64,000 nt of DNA from Streptomyces sp. NBC_01306 (GTDB lineage: Bacteria; Actinomycetota; Actinomycetes; Streptomycetales; Streptomycetaceae). Below, one piece after another: positions 24,477 through 32,079 of this stretch; the first letter of the stretch is position 1; every line of letters starts with the position of its first letter. The stretch covers positions 4,779,001 through 4,843,000 of the forward strand of contig NZ_JAPEPC010000001.1 of assembly GCF_026340465.1 (NCBI RefSeq), given 5' to 3'. The notes below the pieces were generated by a model. The model worked only from the letters and a program-made list of their open reading frames with translations, made no database searches and was not told where the DNA came from. The translations under genes and the position numbers were made by a program.

Positions 24477-25694
24477 TCAGGCGCTGGCAGGCGCGGACGT
24501 GGTCAGGGTGTCCAGGTCCACGGTCATCGCCATCCTGCGGTACCCGGCGTCGCTCGGGTGCAGGTGGTCGCCGGAGTCGTAGCCGGGCCGGAGCCTGCTC
24601 GGGGCGTACGGGTCGCGCAGGGCCTTGTCGAAGTCGACCACCGAGTCGTAGACACCGCCCGCCCTGATGGTCGCGTTGACCTGCTGGCGTACGGCCTCCA
24701 GCCGCGGAGTCACCCCGAGGTGGCCGCCGAACGGCATCAGCGTCGCTCCGACCACATGCAGCCCCCGCGCCCGCGCTTCCTGGGCCAGCTTGCGCAGCCC
24801 GTCGGTGATCTGCCGTGCGGTCACGTTGCGCGGCAGCCGCAGGACGTCGTTGATGCCGAGTTCGAAGACGACCGACTTCACACCGGAGCGCCCGAGCACA
24901 TCACGGTCGAAGCGGTCGAGGCCGCTCTGCCCCTTGCCGGCGAGCAGGACGCGGTTGCCGCTGATGCCCTCGTTCAGTACCCCGTAGTGGCCGGCGAGCC
25001 GGGTGGCGAGTACGTCCGTCCAGCGCTGGTTGGTGTCCGCGGTGGAGGTGATGCCGTCGGTGATCGAGTCGCCGAAGACCACGACCGAGCCGCGGGCCTC
25101 GTGGGTGAGGACGTCCACGGCGGTGAGGTAGCGCCAGTAGGGCGTCTCGACGGTGTGGCCGCCGAGGCTGGCGTACGAGATCTGCCGGGCGTGCGGGTGG
25201 TACGTGACCGGGCCGCTCGGCGCCGGGGTGGTGAAGGAGACCGTCACATTGCCGTTGCTGGGGATCTGGATGCGGGCCGCGTCGCTGATGGTCTGGCCGC
25301 CGGCCGGGATCGTGACGTAGTGGCGCCCGTCGAACGTCACCGCCTGGATCGAGCCGTCGGCCGAGACGGACGCCTCGGTGATCTTCAGCGGCTGGGTGCC
25401 GAAGAGGTTGGAGAGGGTGATCCGGGTCAGCGAGCCGCCGATGCTGGTGTGCACGACGTTACGGATGGTGCTCCCGGGGAGGCCGTTCGGTGTACCGGGC
25501 TCGGGCCCGACGGGCGCCGCGGACCAGGTGCCCGTCCAGTTGCCGGACGCGGGCACCCCCGACGACACCCGCGACGGGGTTCCGGCGGAGACCGTGGTGG
25601 CCGGGGATTTCACCATGGCGAAGATGCCAACGGAAACGAGCGTCACCACTGCCGCAAGCGTGGCGAGCAGGGCGTAACCACGGCTCCTGGTCAT
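24477..25694 (-). CDS. Secreted or membrane-anchored SGNH/GDSL hydrolase
   Basis: The 405-residue protein begins with a membrane/signal segment (YALLATLAAVVTLVSVGIFAMV) and a Ser/Thr/Pro linker. The hydrolase domain has VVFGDSITDGI (nucleophile serine), NEGISGNRVL (oxyanion Gly), ELGINDVL (Asn) and DHLHPSDAGYR (catalytic Asp-His). The four blocks are complete, so it should be an active extracellular esterase or polysaccharide deacetylase-like enzyme; the substrate is unknown. ATG 25694 is preferred over 25754 because the signal segment then sits at the N-terminus and GAGGAG lies upstream. Confidence 0.87.
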   Translation of the reverse strand: MTRSRGYALLATLAAVVTLVSVGIFAMVKSPATTVSAGTPSRVSSGVPASGNWTGTWSAAPVGPEPGTPNGLPGSTIRNVVHTSIGGSLTRITLSNLFGTQPLKITEASVSADGSIQAVTFDGRHYVTIPAGGQTISDAARIQIPSNGNVTVSFTTPAPSGPVTYHPHARQISYASLGGHTVETPYWRYLTAVDVLTHEARGSVVVFGDSITDGITSTADTNQRWTDVLATRLAGHYGVLNEGISGNRVLLAGKGQSGLDRFDRDVLGRSGVKSVVFELGINDVLRLPRNVTARQITDGLRKLAQEARARGLHVVGATLMPFGGHLGVTPRLEAVRQQVNATIRAGGVYDSVVDFDKALRDPYAPSRLRPGYDSGDHLHPSDAGYRRMAMTVDLDTLTTSAPASA

Positions 25695-25774
25695 GAGCGG
25701 TCGGTCTCCTCGGGAACTCGGCGTGCGTCCCAGGAGTAGCTGAGGCAGGGACAATACGCACGGGGGCGGTACAG

Positions 25775-27160
25775 GTGCAGGAACGGAAACGGGCGGAACG
25801 GGCGGAGCAGGCGGAGCTGATGGAACGTACTGGCAGGGAAACGGAAGTCGGAGCCGGACCTGGGACGGAAGGCGTCACAGGCACCGCGCCACTGGGCTCC
25901 GTTGCCTACAGCGCGGCCGATGAGGAGAAGCGCCGTGGGGTCCGCCGTATGAAGACGACGGCCACCGGACTTCTCCTTCTGGTCGCTCTCATTTTCGTAC
26001 TCGCCACTTGGGCTTCGCACACCGGGGCAGGGTCGTGGGCCGGGTATGTCGCCGCGGCGGCTGAGGCGGGCATGGTGGGTGCGCTGGCCGACTGGTTCGC
26101 CGTGACGGCACTGTTCCGCCGGCCACTTGGCCTCCCCATCCCTCATACCGCAATCATCCCCAACAAGAAAGACCAGCTTGGGGAGTCACTTGGTTCCTTT
26201 GTTGGGGAAAATTTTCTGTCGGAATCTGTCGTACGGGCAAGATTGCGGGCCGTCGGCATCGGCGGACGGCTCGGATCCTGGCTCGCGGAACCGGAACACG
26301 CCGACCGGGTGACGGCGGAGCTGTCGACGGCGCTGCGCGGCGCGCTGACTGTGCTGCGCGACTCGGACGTCCAGGCGGTGGTCGGTGAGGCGATCACCCG
26401 CCGTGCGGAGGCCGCCGAGGTCGCACCCGGTCTCGGGAAGATGCTGGAGAAGGTCGTCGCCGACGGGGGCCACCGGCGGGTCGTCGACCTGGTCTGCATG
26501 CGGGCCCACGACTGGCTCACCGTCCATTCCGACTCGGTGATGGACGCGGTGCAGGGCGGGGCGCCGGGGTGGACGCCGCGGTTCGTCGACAAGAGGATCG
26601 GCGACCGCGTCTACAAGGAGCTGCTGCGCTTCATCACCGAGATGCGCGACATGCCCGAGCATCCGGCGCGCGGCGCCCTCGACCGCTTCCTGGCGGACTT
26701 CGCGTCCGACCTCCAGTCCGACACCGACACCCGGGCGCGGGTGGAGCGCCTCAAGTCGGAGCTGGTGGGCCGCTCGGAGGTGCAGGACGTCATCGCCTCG
26801 GCGTGGGCCTCGGTACGCACCATGATCATCTCGGCGGCGGAGGACGAGCAGAGCGAACTGCGGTTGCGGGCCCGCGCCTCGCTGCTGTCCCTGGGCGCCC
26901 GGCTGGCGACCGACGCCCGCCTCCAGCAGAAGCTGGAGGGGTGGCTGGAGGACGCGGCGGTGTACGTGGTGACGACGTACCGCGGCGAGATCACGTCCCT
27001 GATCTCGGACACGGTGGCGGGCTGGGACGGCGAGCAGACGTCCCGCAAGATCGAGGCACACATCGGCCGTGACCTGCAGTTCATCAGGATCAACGGCACG
27101 GTCGTCGGTGCGCTGGCCGGCCTGGCGATCTACGCGGTGTCGCACGCCCTGGGGGCGTAG
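25775..27160 (+). CDS. DUF445 membrane protein
   Basis: The 461-residue protein has an N-terminal charged segment, TM1 (ATGLLLLVALIFVLATWA), the DUF445 hallmark AEAGMVGALADWFAVTALFRRPLG and the IPHTAIIPNKKDQLGESLGSFVGENFL motif, a long helical soluble part, and a last TM (GTVVGALAGLAIYAVSHAL). The family is widespread and uncharacterised. The start is uncertain: GTG 25775 is the first, ATG 25817 and later codons are possible. Codon usage is distinctly less biased between 26150 and 26230, where a run of A and T bases occurs. Confidence 0.85.
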   Translation: MQERKRAERAEQAELMERTGRETEVGAGPGTEGVTGTAPLGSVAYSAADEEKRRGVRRMKTTATGLLLLVALIFVLATWASHTGAGSWAGYVAAAAEAGMVGALADWFAVTALFRRPLGLPIPHTAIIPNKKDQLGESLGSFVGENFLSESVVRARLRAVGIGGRLGSWLAEPEHADRVTAELSTALRGALTVLRDSDVQAVVGEAITRRAEAAEVAPGLGKMLEKVVADGGHRRVVDLVCMRAHDWLTVHSDSVMDAVQGGAPGWTPRFVDKRIGDRVYKELLRFITEMRDMPEHPARGALDRFLADFASDLQSDTDTRARVERLKSELVGRSEVQDVIASAWASVRTMIISAAEDEQSELRLRARASLLSLGARLATDARLQQKLEGWLEDAAVYVVTTYRGEITSLISDTVAGWDGEQTSRKIEAHIGRDLQFIRINGTVVGALAGLAIYAVSHALGA

Positions 27161-27188
27161 CCCGCCGGCCTGCCCCAGGCGCAAGGCG

Positions 27189-27488
27189 CTAGGCGCGGCG
27201 GGCGACCACCGTCGAGGCCACGGCGACAGCACCGGCCACCGAGAACACGGCGGGCCAGGCGCCGATCTTCTTCGCGAGCGGGTGGGACCCGCCGAACGCG
27301 GCGAGGTAGACACCGGTGAGGGCGGCGGCCTTGGCCGTACCGGCCTCCTGCTGCCACTGCCGGGCGGCGACCGCACCGGCGGCGGCGAGCGCCACGCCCC
27401 CGAGGGGACGCTTCCTGGTCCAGCGGGCCACGGCGAAACCGCCGACGAGACCGGTGGCTGCTACGGCTGCTGCGGGAATCTTTGCCAT
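27189..27488 (-). CDS. Small conserved membrane protein
   Basis: The 99-residue protein has three hydrophobic, Ala/Gly-rich segments separated by short basic loops (ARWTRKRP, KKIGAWP). It is of a type seen throughout Streptomyces next to DUF445 genes, with no known function. It converges with the DUF445 gene, 28 bases apart. Confidence 0.7.
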   Translation of the reverse strand: MAKIPAAAVAATGLVGGFAVARWTRKRPLGGVALAAAGAVAARQWQQEAGTAKAAALTGVYLAAFGGSHPLAKKIGAWPAVFSVAGAVAVASTVVARRA

Positions 27489-27792
27489 GAGGACGAGGCT
27501 AATGGCGCGGATTCGGAGGCCGGTGGCGGGGTGGGGATCGGGGGTCGAGAGCCGAGAGCCGAGGGGAGGGGGGAGGGGGCGGGCACGGTCGGCGTACGTG
27601 TGGGTGCAGAAAGGGGGCGAGGACAGGCGGCCGGTCGAGCTGCGGCGGTGGGTGGATGGCTGTTACAGCTTCCGGACAATTTCCGTCCCGGGCTCCGTGA
27701 ACTCCCCCTGGAGGGCACACATCTCACTTCCTGTAAGGCGCACTGGACACGGGGAGCGCCGGACGGAGATCCGGCGCCGGAGAAGAGGAACC

Positions 27793-28497
27793 ATGACCGC
27801 CAAGCTCACTCGCGCAGTCCGTTGCACCGCCGCCGTGCTGGCGGTCATCGCGGTCGGCGCGGGCGCCACCGCGTGCGACTCGTCATCCGGGTCGACCTCT
27901 TCCAAGGCCGGCGGGTGGTCCGGCCTCCAGGGTGGGTCGCAGGAGAAGGCGCAGGCGGCCGGGGACAGCATGAAGAACGTGAAGAAGATGGCCGAGAAGG
28001 GCTCACGCACCGACGCGGTGAACCTCGCCTCCACCGCCTCCACCACGGGCGCGGAGAGCAAGCGCTGCCACACCGGCGAACTGACCTTCAACTGGGGCGG
28101 CCCGCACGGAGGAGCCCCGGACATGCAGGCCGACTACCAGCAGATGGCCACGGTCCGGCTCGCCAACAGCGGCAACCGCACCTGCACCCTGCACGGCTTC
28201 CCCGGCGTCCGCCTGATCAGCACGACCGGCGAGACCTGGGACCTGCCCCGCTCCTCGGACAAGCCCAGCACCATGACCCTGAGCCCCGGCGACGACACCT
28301 CCATGGTCTCCATGAACATCCTGCCGCTCCCCAACGCCATGAAGGGACCCAAGCCGTTCAAGGTGAGCCAGGTCCTGATCACGCCGCCCGACGAGACCAC
28401 CCACGTCACCCTCAAGTGGCCCTACGGCGGTGCCGTCCTGGACCAGTCCGGAGCCACCCGCCCCGGCACCTTCGTCAACCCGATCGGCATCGACTGA
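27793..28497 (+). CDS. DUF4232 lipoprotein
   Basis: The 234-residue protein has a lipoprotein signal: basic start, hydrophobic VLAVIAVGAGA, then lipobox ATAC with Cys28, followed by a Ser-rich linker. The C-terminal half fits DUF4232: CHTGELTFNWG, VRLANSGNRTCTLHGFPGVRL, and LSPGDDTSMVSM. It is an extracytoplasmic, membrane-anchored protein of unknown function. ATG 27793 has a GAAGAGGAA ribosome-binding site, so the longer upstream frame is rejected. Confidence 0.82.
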   Translation: MTAKLTRAVRCTAAVLAVIAVGAGATACDSSSGSTSSKAGGWSGLQGGSQEKAQAAGDSMKNVKKMAEKGSRTDAVNLASTASTTGAESKRCHTGELTFNWGGPHGGAPDMQADYQQMATVRLANSGNRTCTLHGFPGVRLISTTGETWDLPRSSDKPSTMTLSPGDDTSMVSMNILPLPNAMKGPKPFKVSQVLITPPDETTHVTLKWPYGGAVLDQSGATRPGTFVNPIGID

Positions 28498-28565
28498 ACC
28501 CACGGCGCCACCACGCCACGGCGGCGGGGCGAGGCGTCAAGCTGTGCACTGACAGGCGGGCAGGG

Positions 28566-29035
28566 TCAGTTGGCCCGCGCCGCCGCCCACCCGCATGTCT
28601 CCGCGATGGCCGCCGTGTCCCAGTAGAACGGCCCCGGACCTTGCTGATCCGACCGCCCCGTACCGCGACCGTCTGAAGGATCGGAAAGGCGATCTCCCGG
28701 CCGGTGGCGCGGGAGCGCGCCTCGATGCGGTGGAGCACCACGAGGGTCTCGCCGGTGGCGAGGATCTCCTGCCCGGCCATCCGGAAGGACTCCCAAGTCC
28801 GGCTCATCGCACGGAAGAAGCGGGCCATGCCGTCGTGCCCGTGCCAGGTCCCGCCGTACGGAAGCCCGGCCGCCTGATGCAGTACGACATCGGGGGCGAA
28901 GAACGGCGCCAGGATGTCGAAGCCGACCGCGTCCGGGCCGCCGGCGGCGAGATAGCGGGCCTCGGCCGCGTACATGCTCTGGAGCACGGCCAGCGGTTCA
29001 CGTGCGGCTGCTGTCGCTGATGGGGTCTCTGTCAT
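28566..29035 (-). pseudogene. Frameshifted NTF2/SnoaL-like protein
   Basis: From ATG 29035 the frame reads a SnoaL-like fold (LAVLQSMYAAEARYLAAG, FFAPDVVLHQAAGLPYGGTWHG, VLHRIEARSRATGREIAFPILQTVAVRGGRISKVR). The expected family ending, PFYWDTAAIAE and so on to a stop at 28566, is present but in another frame. The junction is at about 28631-28637, where the plus strand reads GGCCCCGG; two extra bases, or one lost, explain it. Either the gene is broken or the assembly has an error in a G/C run. Without the shift the product would be about 155 residues. Confidence 0.7.
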
Positions 29036-29099
29036 GCACCCGAGCCTGGCGGCGGCGGGCGCGCGGTGCTGGCGGCCATCGGACGTCACGTCGGCCGGA

Positions 29100-29358
29100 T
29101 GGCGATCATCCAGTTGCCGGGGGCCGCACCGGCCTCGTTGCTGCTCACCGGAATCGGCGGCGGCACCGCCCAGGCCTCCGGCCCGTGTCGGGCTTGGACG
29201 CCCCGCACGAACTCACCGTCGAACCGGGCCCGTACCGTCTGGGCGTCCGGTGCCGGGGCCGCTCGGCGGCCCGTGCCGCTGAACTCGAAGCGATCGAGGC
29301 GGGGACGCTGCCGCAAGGGGTGGAGCGCCGGCTGGCGCGGTTGTGGCCGGACCGGTAG
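29100..29358 (+). pseudogene. Remnant of a hypothetical gene
   Basis: The last 60 codons before TAG 29358 have typical Streptomyces codon bias and read as a plausible protein C-terminus (SGLDAPHELTVEPGPYRLGVRCRGR, then AELEAIEAGTLPQGVERRLARLW). Upstream, the coding signal appears to switch frame and no good start is present. I take it as a decayed fragment; it may instead be a small intact gene whose start I missed. Confidence 0.35.
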
Positions 29359-29400
29359 GAGGTACCGGGGATTTCCCGGGTGGTTTCTGCCGGTCCGGAG

Positions 29401-30027
29401 CTACCGGGGCGCGTCCCGGGCCGGCGCGGCGACGGCACTGTACGTACGCCCACCCGCGACGAAGTCACCGAGCGGACACATGCCGAAACCGTCCACGTGG
29501 ACGCGCCATGACGCCTGGTTCTCGGCCTCGATGAAGGCGACCACGGCATCGGCCCGGCCCCCGGCGGCCTCGACCGCCAGCTCGAACAGCCCCCTGGCCA
29601 CGCCGCGCCCCCGGAAGGCGGCGTCGACCACGACCGGCCCGTACATCAGCCAGCGCGACGCGCTCAGCGGCTGACCCTGCCAGCGCAGGGAGTCCTGGGC
29701 GTCGAGCAGCGCGCGTACGGGCGGCGGCGGGCTGGACAGCCGCTCGGCCGAGGACAGAGCAAGAAGCCCCACTACGCGGCCGGCGCGACCGCGAGCATCC
29801 GGATCACCCGTGCTGTCCTGGCCGTCCGCGCCACCTTGTTCACCTGCGTCATCAGCGACGAGGAGACTTCCGTCCCGGACCATCGCACGCAGGGCGGCAG
29901 CGTCAAAGTTGCCCTGCACGAATCCCTGCTCGGAGCGTTGCTGCTCGGTGAGGGCATCGCGACGGTTGGCGGCGAAGAGCTCCGCCATGGCGGGCACATC
30001 GGCCTCAGTGGCATACCGGTACTGCAT
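29401..30027 (-). CDS. GNAT-family N-acetyltransferase
   Basis: The 208-residue protein has the GNAT fold: YRYATEADVPAMAELFAANRRDAL at the N-terminus, and the acetyl-CoA site VVVDAAFRGRGVARGLFELAVEAA (R-G-x-G-V-A motif) around 140-165, followed by the VAFIEAENQASWRVHVDGFGM segment. A low-complexity acidic insertion (GEQGGADGQDSTGDPDARGRAG) interrupts the middle. The substrate is unknown. Confidence 0.83.
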   Translation of the reverse strand: MQYRYATEADVPAMAELFAANRRDALTEQQRSEQGFVQGNFDAAALRAMVRDGSLLVADDAGEQGGADGQDSTGDPDARGRAGRVVGLLALSSAERLSSPPPPVRALLDAQDSLRWQGQPLSASRWLMYGPVVVDAAFRGRGVARGLFELAVEAAGGRADAVVAFIEAENQASWRVHVDGFGMCPLGDFVAGGRTYSAVAAPARDAPR

Positions 30028-30109
30028 GGTGCCGATGCTCCCACGGCCGGAACCGCGACGAGAAAGAGGCGGCGACGTTTCACTGACGCGTCGGCCCGCC
30101 CCAGCACAC

Positions 30110-30489
30110 TCAGCCGTTCGGTTGTTCCGGCGGCTCGGGCCGAGGCTCGGTCTGCGGATACGGGACGAACATGCTCAGGCGATAGGTGGTCGGCGGCTCC
30201 GCACGACCGGGACCGGGATCGGGGTCGGGGTCGGAGTTGGGACCGGGATCGGGGTCGGGGTCGGGACCGGGACCGGGATCGGAGTTGGGACCCGGTTGGG
30301 ACCGCGCAGCGTGTCCACGCGAAGCATCGACGCATCAGTCAGCCCGAGCTCACTCCGGATCCGCGGCACCGAACTCTGCCATTCCGCCGCGTCCTGGGTC
30401 TCGAAAACGACTTCCCACCGCCCCGCTCCGGCACCCCGCAACGGGCCGCCCCGCTGCTGATTCCTCCGCTTACGCTGCTGTCCTGGCAC
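30110..30489 (-). pseudogene. Frameshifted conserved hypothetical with repeat expansion
   Basis: The N-terminal part (GTG 30489: PGQQRKRRNQQRGG, then RWEVVFETQDAAEWQ and ASMLRVDTLRGPNRVP) and the C-terminal part (PPTTYRLSMFVPYPQTEPRPEPPEQ, stop at 30110) belong, from memory, to one small Streptomyces protein family, but they are in different frames. Between them a G/C-rich repeat tract encoding Pro-Thr-Pro-Ile-Pro-Val has grown, and the frame is lost in or beside it; the current frame stops at 30175. Confidence 0.55.
30206..30303. repeat. 30-bp tandem repeats built of 6-bp units
   Basis: The 30 bases at 30211-30240 recur at 30241-30270 with a changed end, and a partial third copy follows. 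Inside, six-base units of the type GGGACC, GGGATC, GGGGTC alternate. On the minus strand they encode PTPIPVPVPT-type repeats. Confidence 0.85.
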
Positions 30490-30569
30490 GGGGCCAGCAT
30501 GTCCTCCGGCCCGCCCGGCAGGCAAGAAAGCTCATTGTCGGCCCGGTACGGCCGTGGGACGCTGGGCCG

Positions 30570-31862
30570 ATGATCACAGAGCTCACCGAGGGAGATCTGC
30601 CGGCTGCCGCCGAGGCCCTGGGCAGGGGAGGTCTGGACTGGCTCGTCGGCTCGGCGCGGGACACCGGAAACGGCCTGGCCTGGACGGAGACCACGACCGA
30701 CGAGGAACTGGACCCCACCCTCTACAGCGGGACTGCCGGGATCGTGCTGGCGCTGCTCGAAGGCCGGGAGCACTTCGGCGACGACCGGTACGGCGATGCC
30801 GCAGCGCGGGGCGCACTGACCCTCGCGGCAGCCGCGGAGGAGTGGGACGTCAGCTCCCTGTACACGGGCCTGACCGGAATGGCCGTAGCCCTGCGCGCGG
30901 TGCACGGACTGCTGGGGGACACGGCCGCAGGCGCGGCCGCGGACCGGGCGATGGAGCGGGTGCGGTCCCGGTTCGACGGAACGCGCTGGGACGACAGATG
31001 GTTCGACCTGCTGATCGGCAACGCGGGCATCGCTCTGGGCGCACTGGCCGTGGGAGACGACGAGTTGGCCGTACGCGCGGTGACGCCCTACCTCCGTACC
31101 GCGGAACGGACAGCGGGCGGCGTGCAGTGGGAGTCGCTGTCCGGGGCACCGGCCCGATTCCACCATCTCTCGCACGGCACGCTGGGCATCGCGCACGCAC
31201 TGGCCGCCGTGGGCCGGCAGGCCGGGCGCCCCGACCTGACCGAACTGGCAGTGGCCGGCGCCTCGGACGTGGCCGCCCGCAACGAGGCAGGCCCGGCGGG
31301 CTTCCTGGTCCCGCACTCCGACCCGCAGCACGTCCCGGACCGCATCGAGCGCTACAGCTACGGCTGGTGCCACGGCCCGACGGGCGACGCCCAGGCGTTC
31401 CGGCTGCTGGCGGCGACCCTCCAGGACCCGTCCTGGTCGGCACTGGCGGACGGGTGCTGGCACACGGTCACCCACTCCGGCCTCCCACAGCGGCTGCGCC
31501 CCGGCTTCTGGGACAACAACGGCCGGTGCTGCGGGACGGCAGGGGTACTGGCGCTGGCGTGCGACCGGCACGTCGAACACGCCGACGGCCTGGACTTCGC
31601 GAACATCCTCGTCACGGACCTCGCCTCCCGGGCGATCGAGGACACGGCGGGAGCGCGCTGGTCGAACCTCGAACACCGAGCCACCCCGAGCGAACTCACA
31701 CCCCACACAGGCTGGGGCATGGGCAACGCCGGCATCGTCCGCGAACTGCTCCGCTATGCCCGGCTCACGACAGGCCAGCCGACGGAGTACGCCGTCGACT
31801 GGCCGGACCACCCGGCTGCGGATGCGGATCCTGCTTCGAGTGCGGGGCCCGGGCCGGCGTGA
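30570..31862 (+). CDS. Stand-alone LanC-like protein (CCG zinc motif)
   Basis: The 430-residue protein has the alpha/alpha-toroid pattern of lanthionine cyclases, with repeated GxxG helical hairpins (YSGTAGIVLALLEG, YTGLTGMAVALRAVHG, IGNAGIALGALA, LSHGTLGIAHALAAVG, GWGMGNAGIVRELLRY). Zinc ligands are Cys267 (YGWCHGPTG) and Cys320-Cys321 (GRCCGTAG). The Cys-Cys pair replaces the Cys-His of NisC, as in substrate-tolerant ProcM-type enzymes. No dehydratase domain and no precursor peptide are nearby, so its role could be lanthipeptide cyclisation in trans or, like eukaryotic LanCL, thiol addition to modified proteins. ATG 30570 starts the homologous region; the longer upstream frame is rejected. 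Confidence 0.8.
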   Translation: MITELTEGDLPAAAEALGRGGLDWLVGSARDTGNGLAWTETTTDEELDPTLYSGTAGIVLALLEGREHFGDDRYGDAAARGALTLAAAAEEWDVSSLYTGLTGMAVALRAVHGLLGDTAAGAAADRAMERVRSRFDGTRWDDRWFDLLIGNAGIALGALAVGDDELAVRAVTPYLRTAERTAGGVQWESLSGAPARFHHLSHGTLGIAHALAAVGRQAGRPDLTELAVAGASDVAARNEAGPAGFLVPHSDPQHVPDRIERYSYGWCHGPTGDAQAFRLLAATLQDPSWSALADGCWHTVTHSGLPQRLRPGFWDNNGRCCGTAGVLALACDRHVEHADGLDFANILVTDLASRAIEDTAGARWSNLEHRATPSELTPHTGWGMGNAGIVRELLRYARLTTGQPTEYAVDWPDHPAADADPASSAGPGPA

Positions 31863-31865
31863 GCG

Positions 31866-31888
31866 GGGGCCCGGGGCACCGGGTCCCC
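31866..31888 (+). terminator. Hairpin directly after the LanC-like gene
   Basis: GGGGCCCGG pairs with CCGGGTCCCC (one bulged T) across a four-base loop, starting four bases after the stop codon. Confidence 0.5.
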
Positions 31889-32079
31889 GGTTTGCCGAGT
31901 CCCTGGAGAAGAGCGTGGGCACGACAGCGACCGGCAACTGAGCTGCCCATTTGGTGAGGGGCCCGTGCCACACGGGATCCAAGGATCCGACCCAGGACGC
32001 CCGATGTGACGGTAGGGCAGCGACCGTTCGGCCTCTTGTCGAGTCGGTCAGCCCTTCTCGGTGCGCCGTGCCTCCGTGG

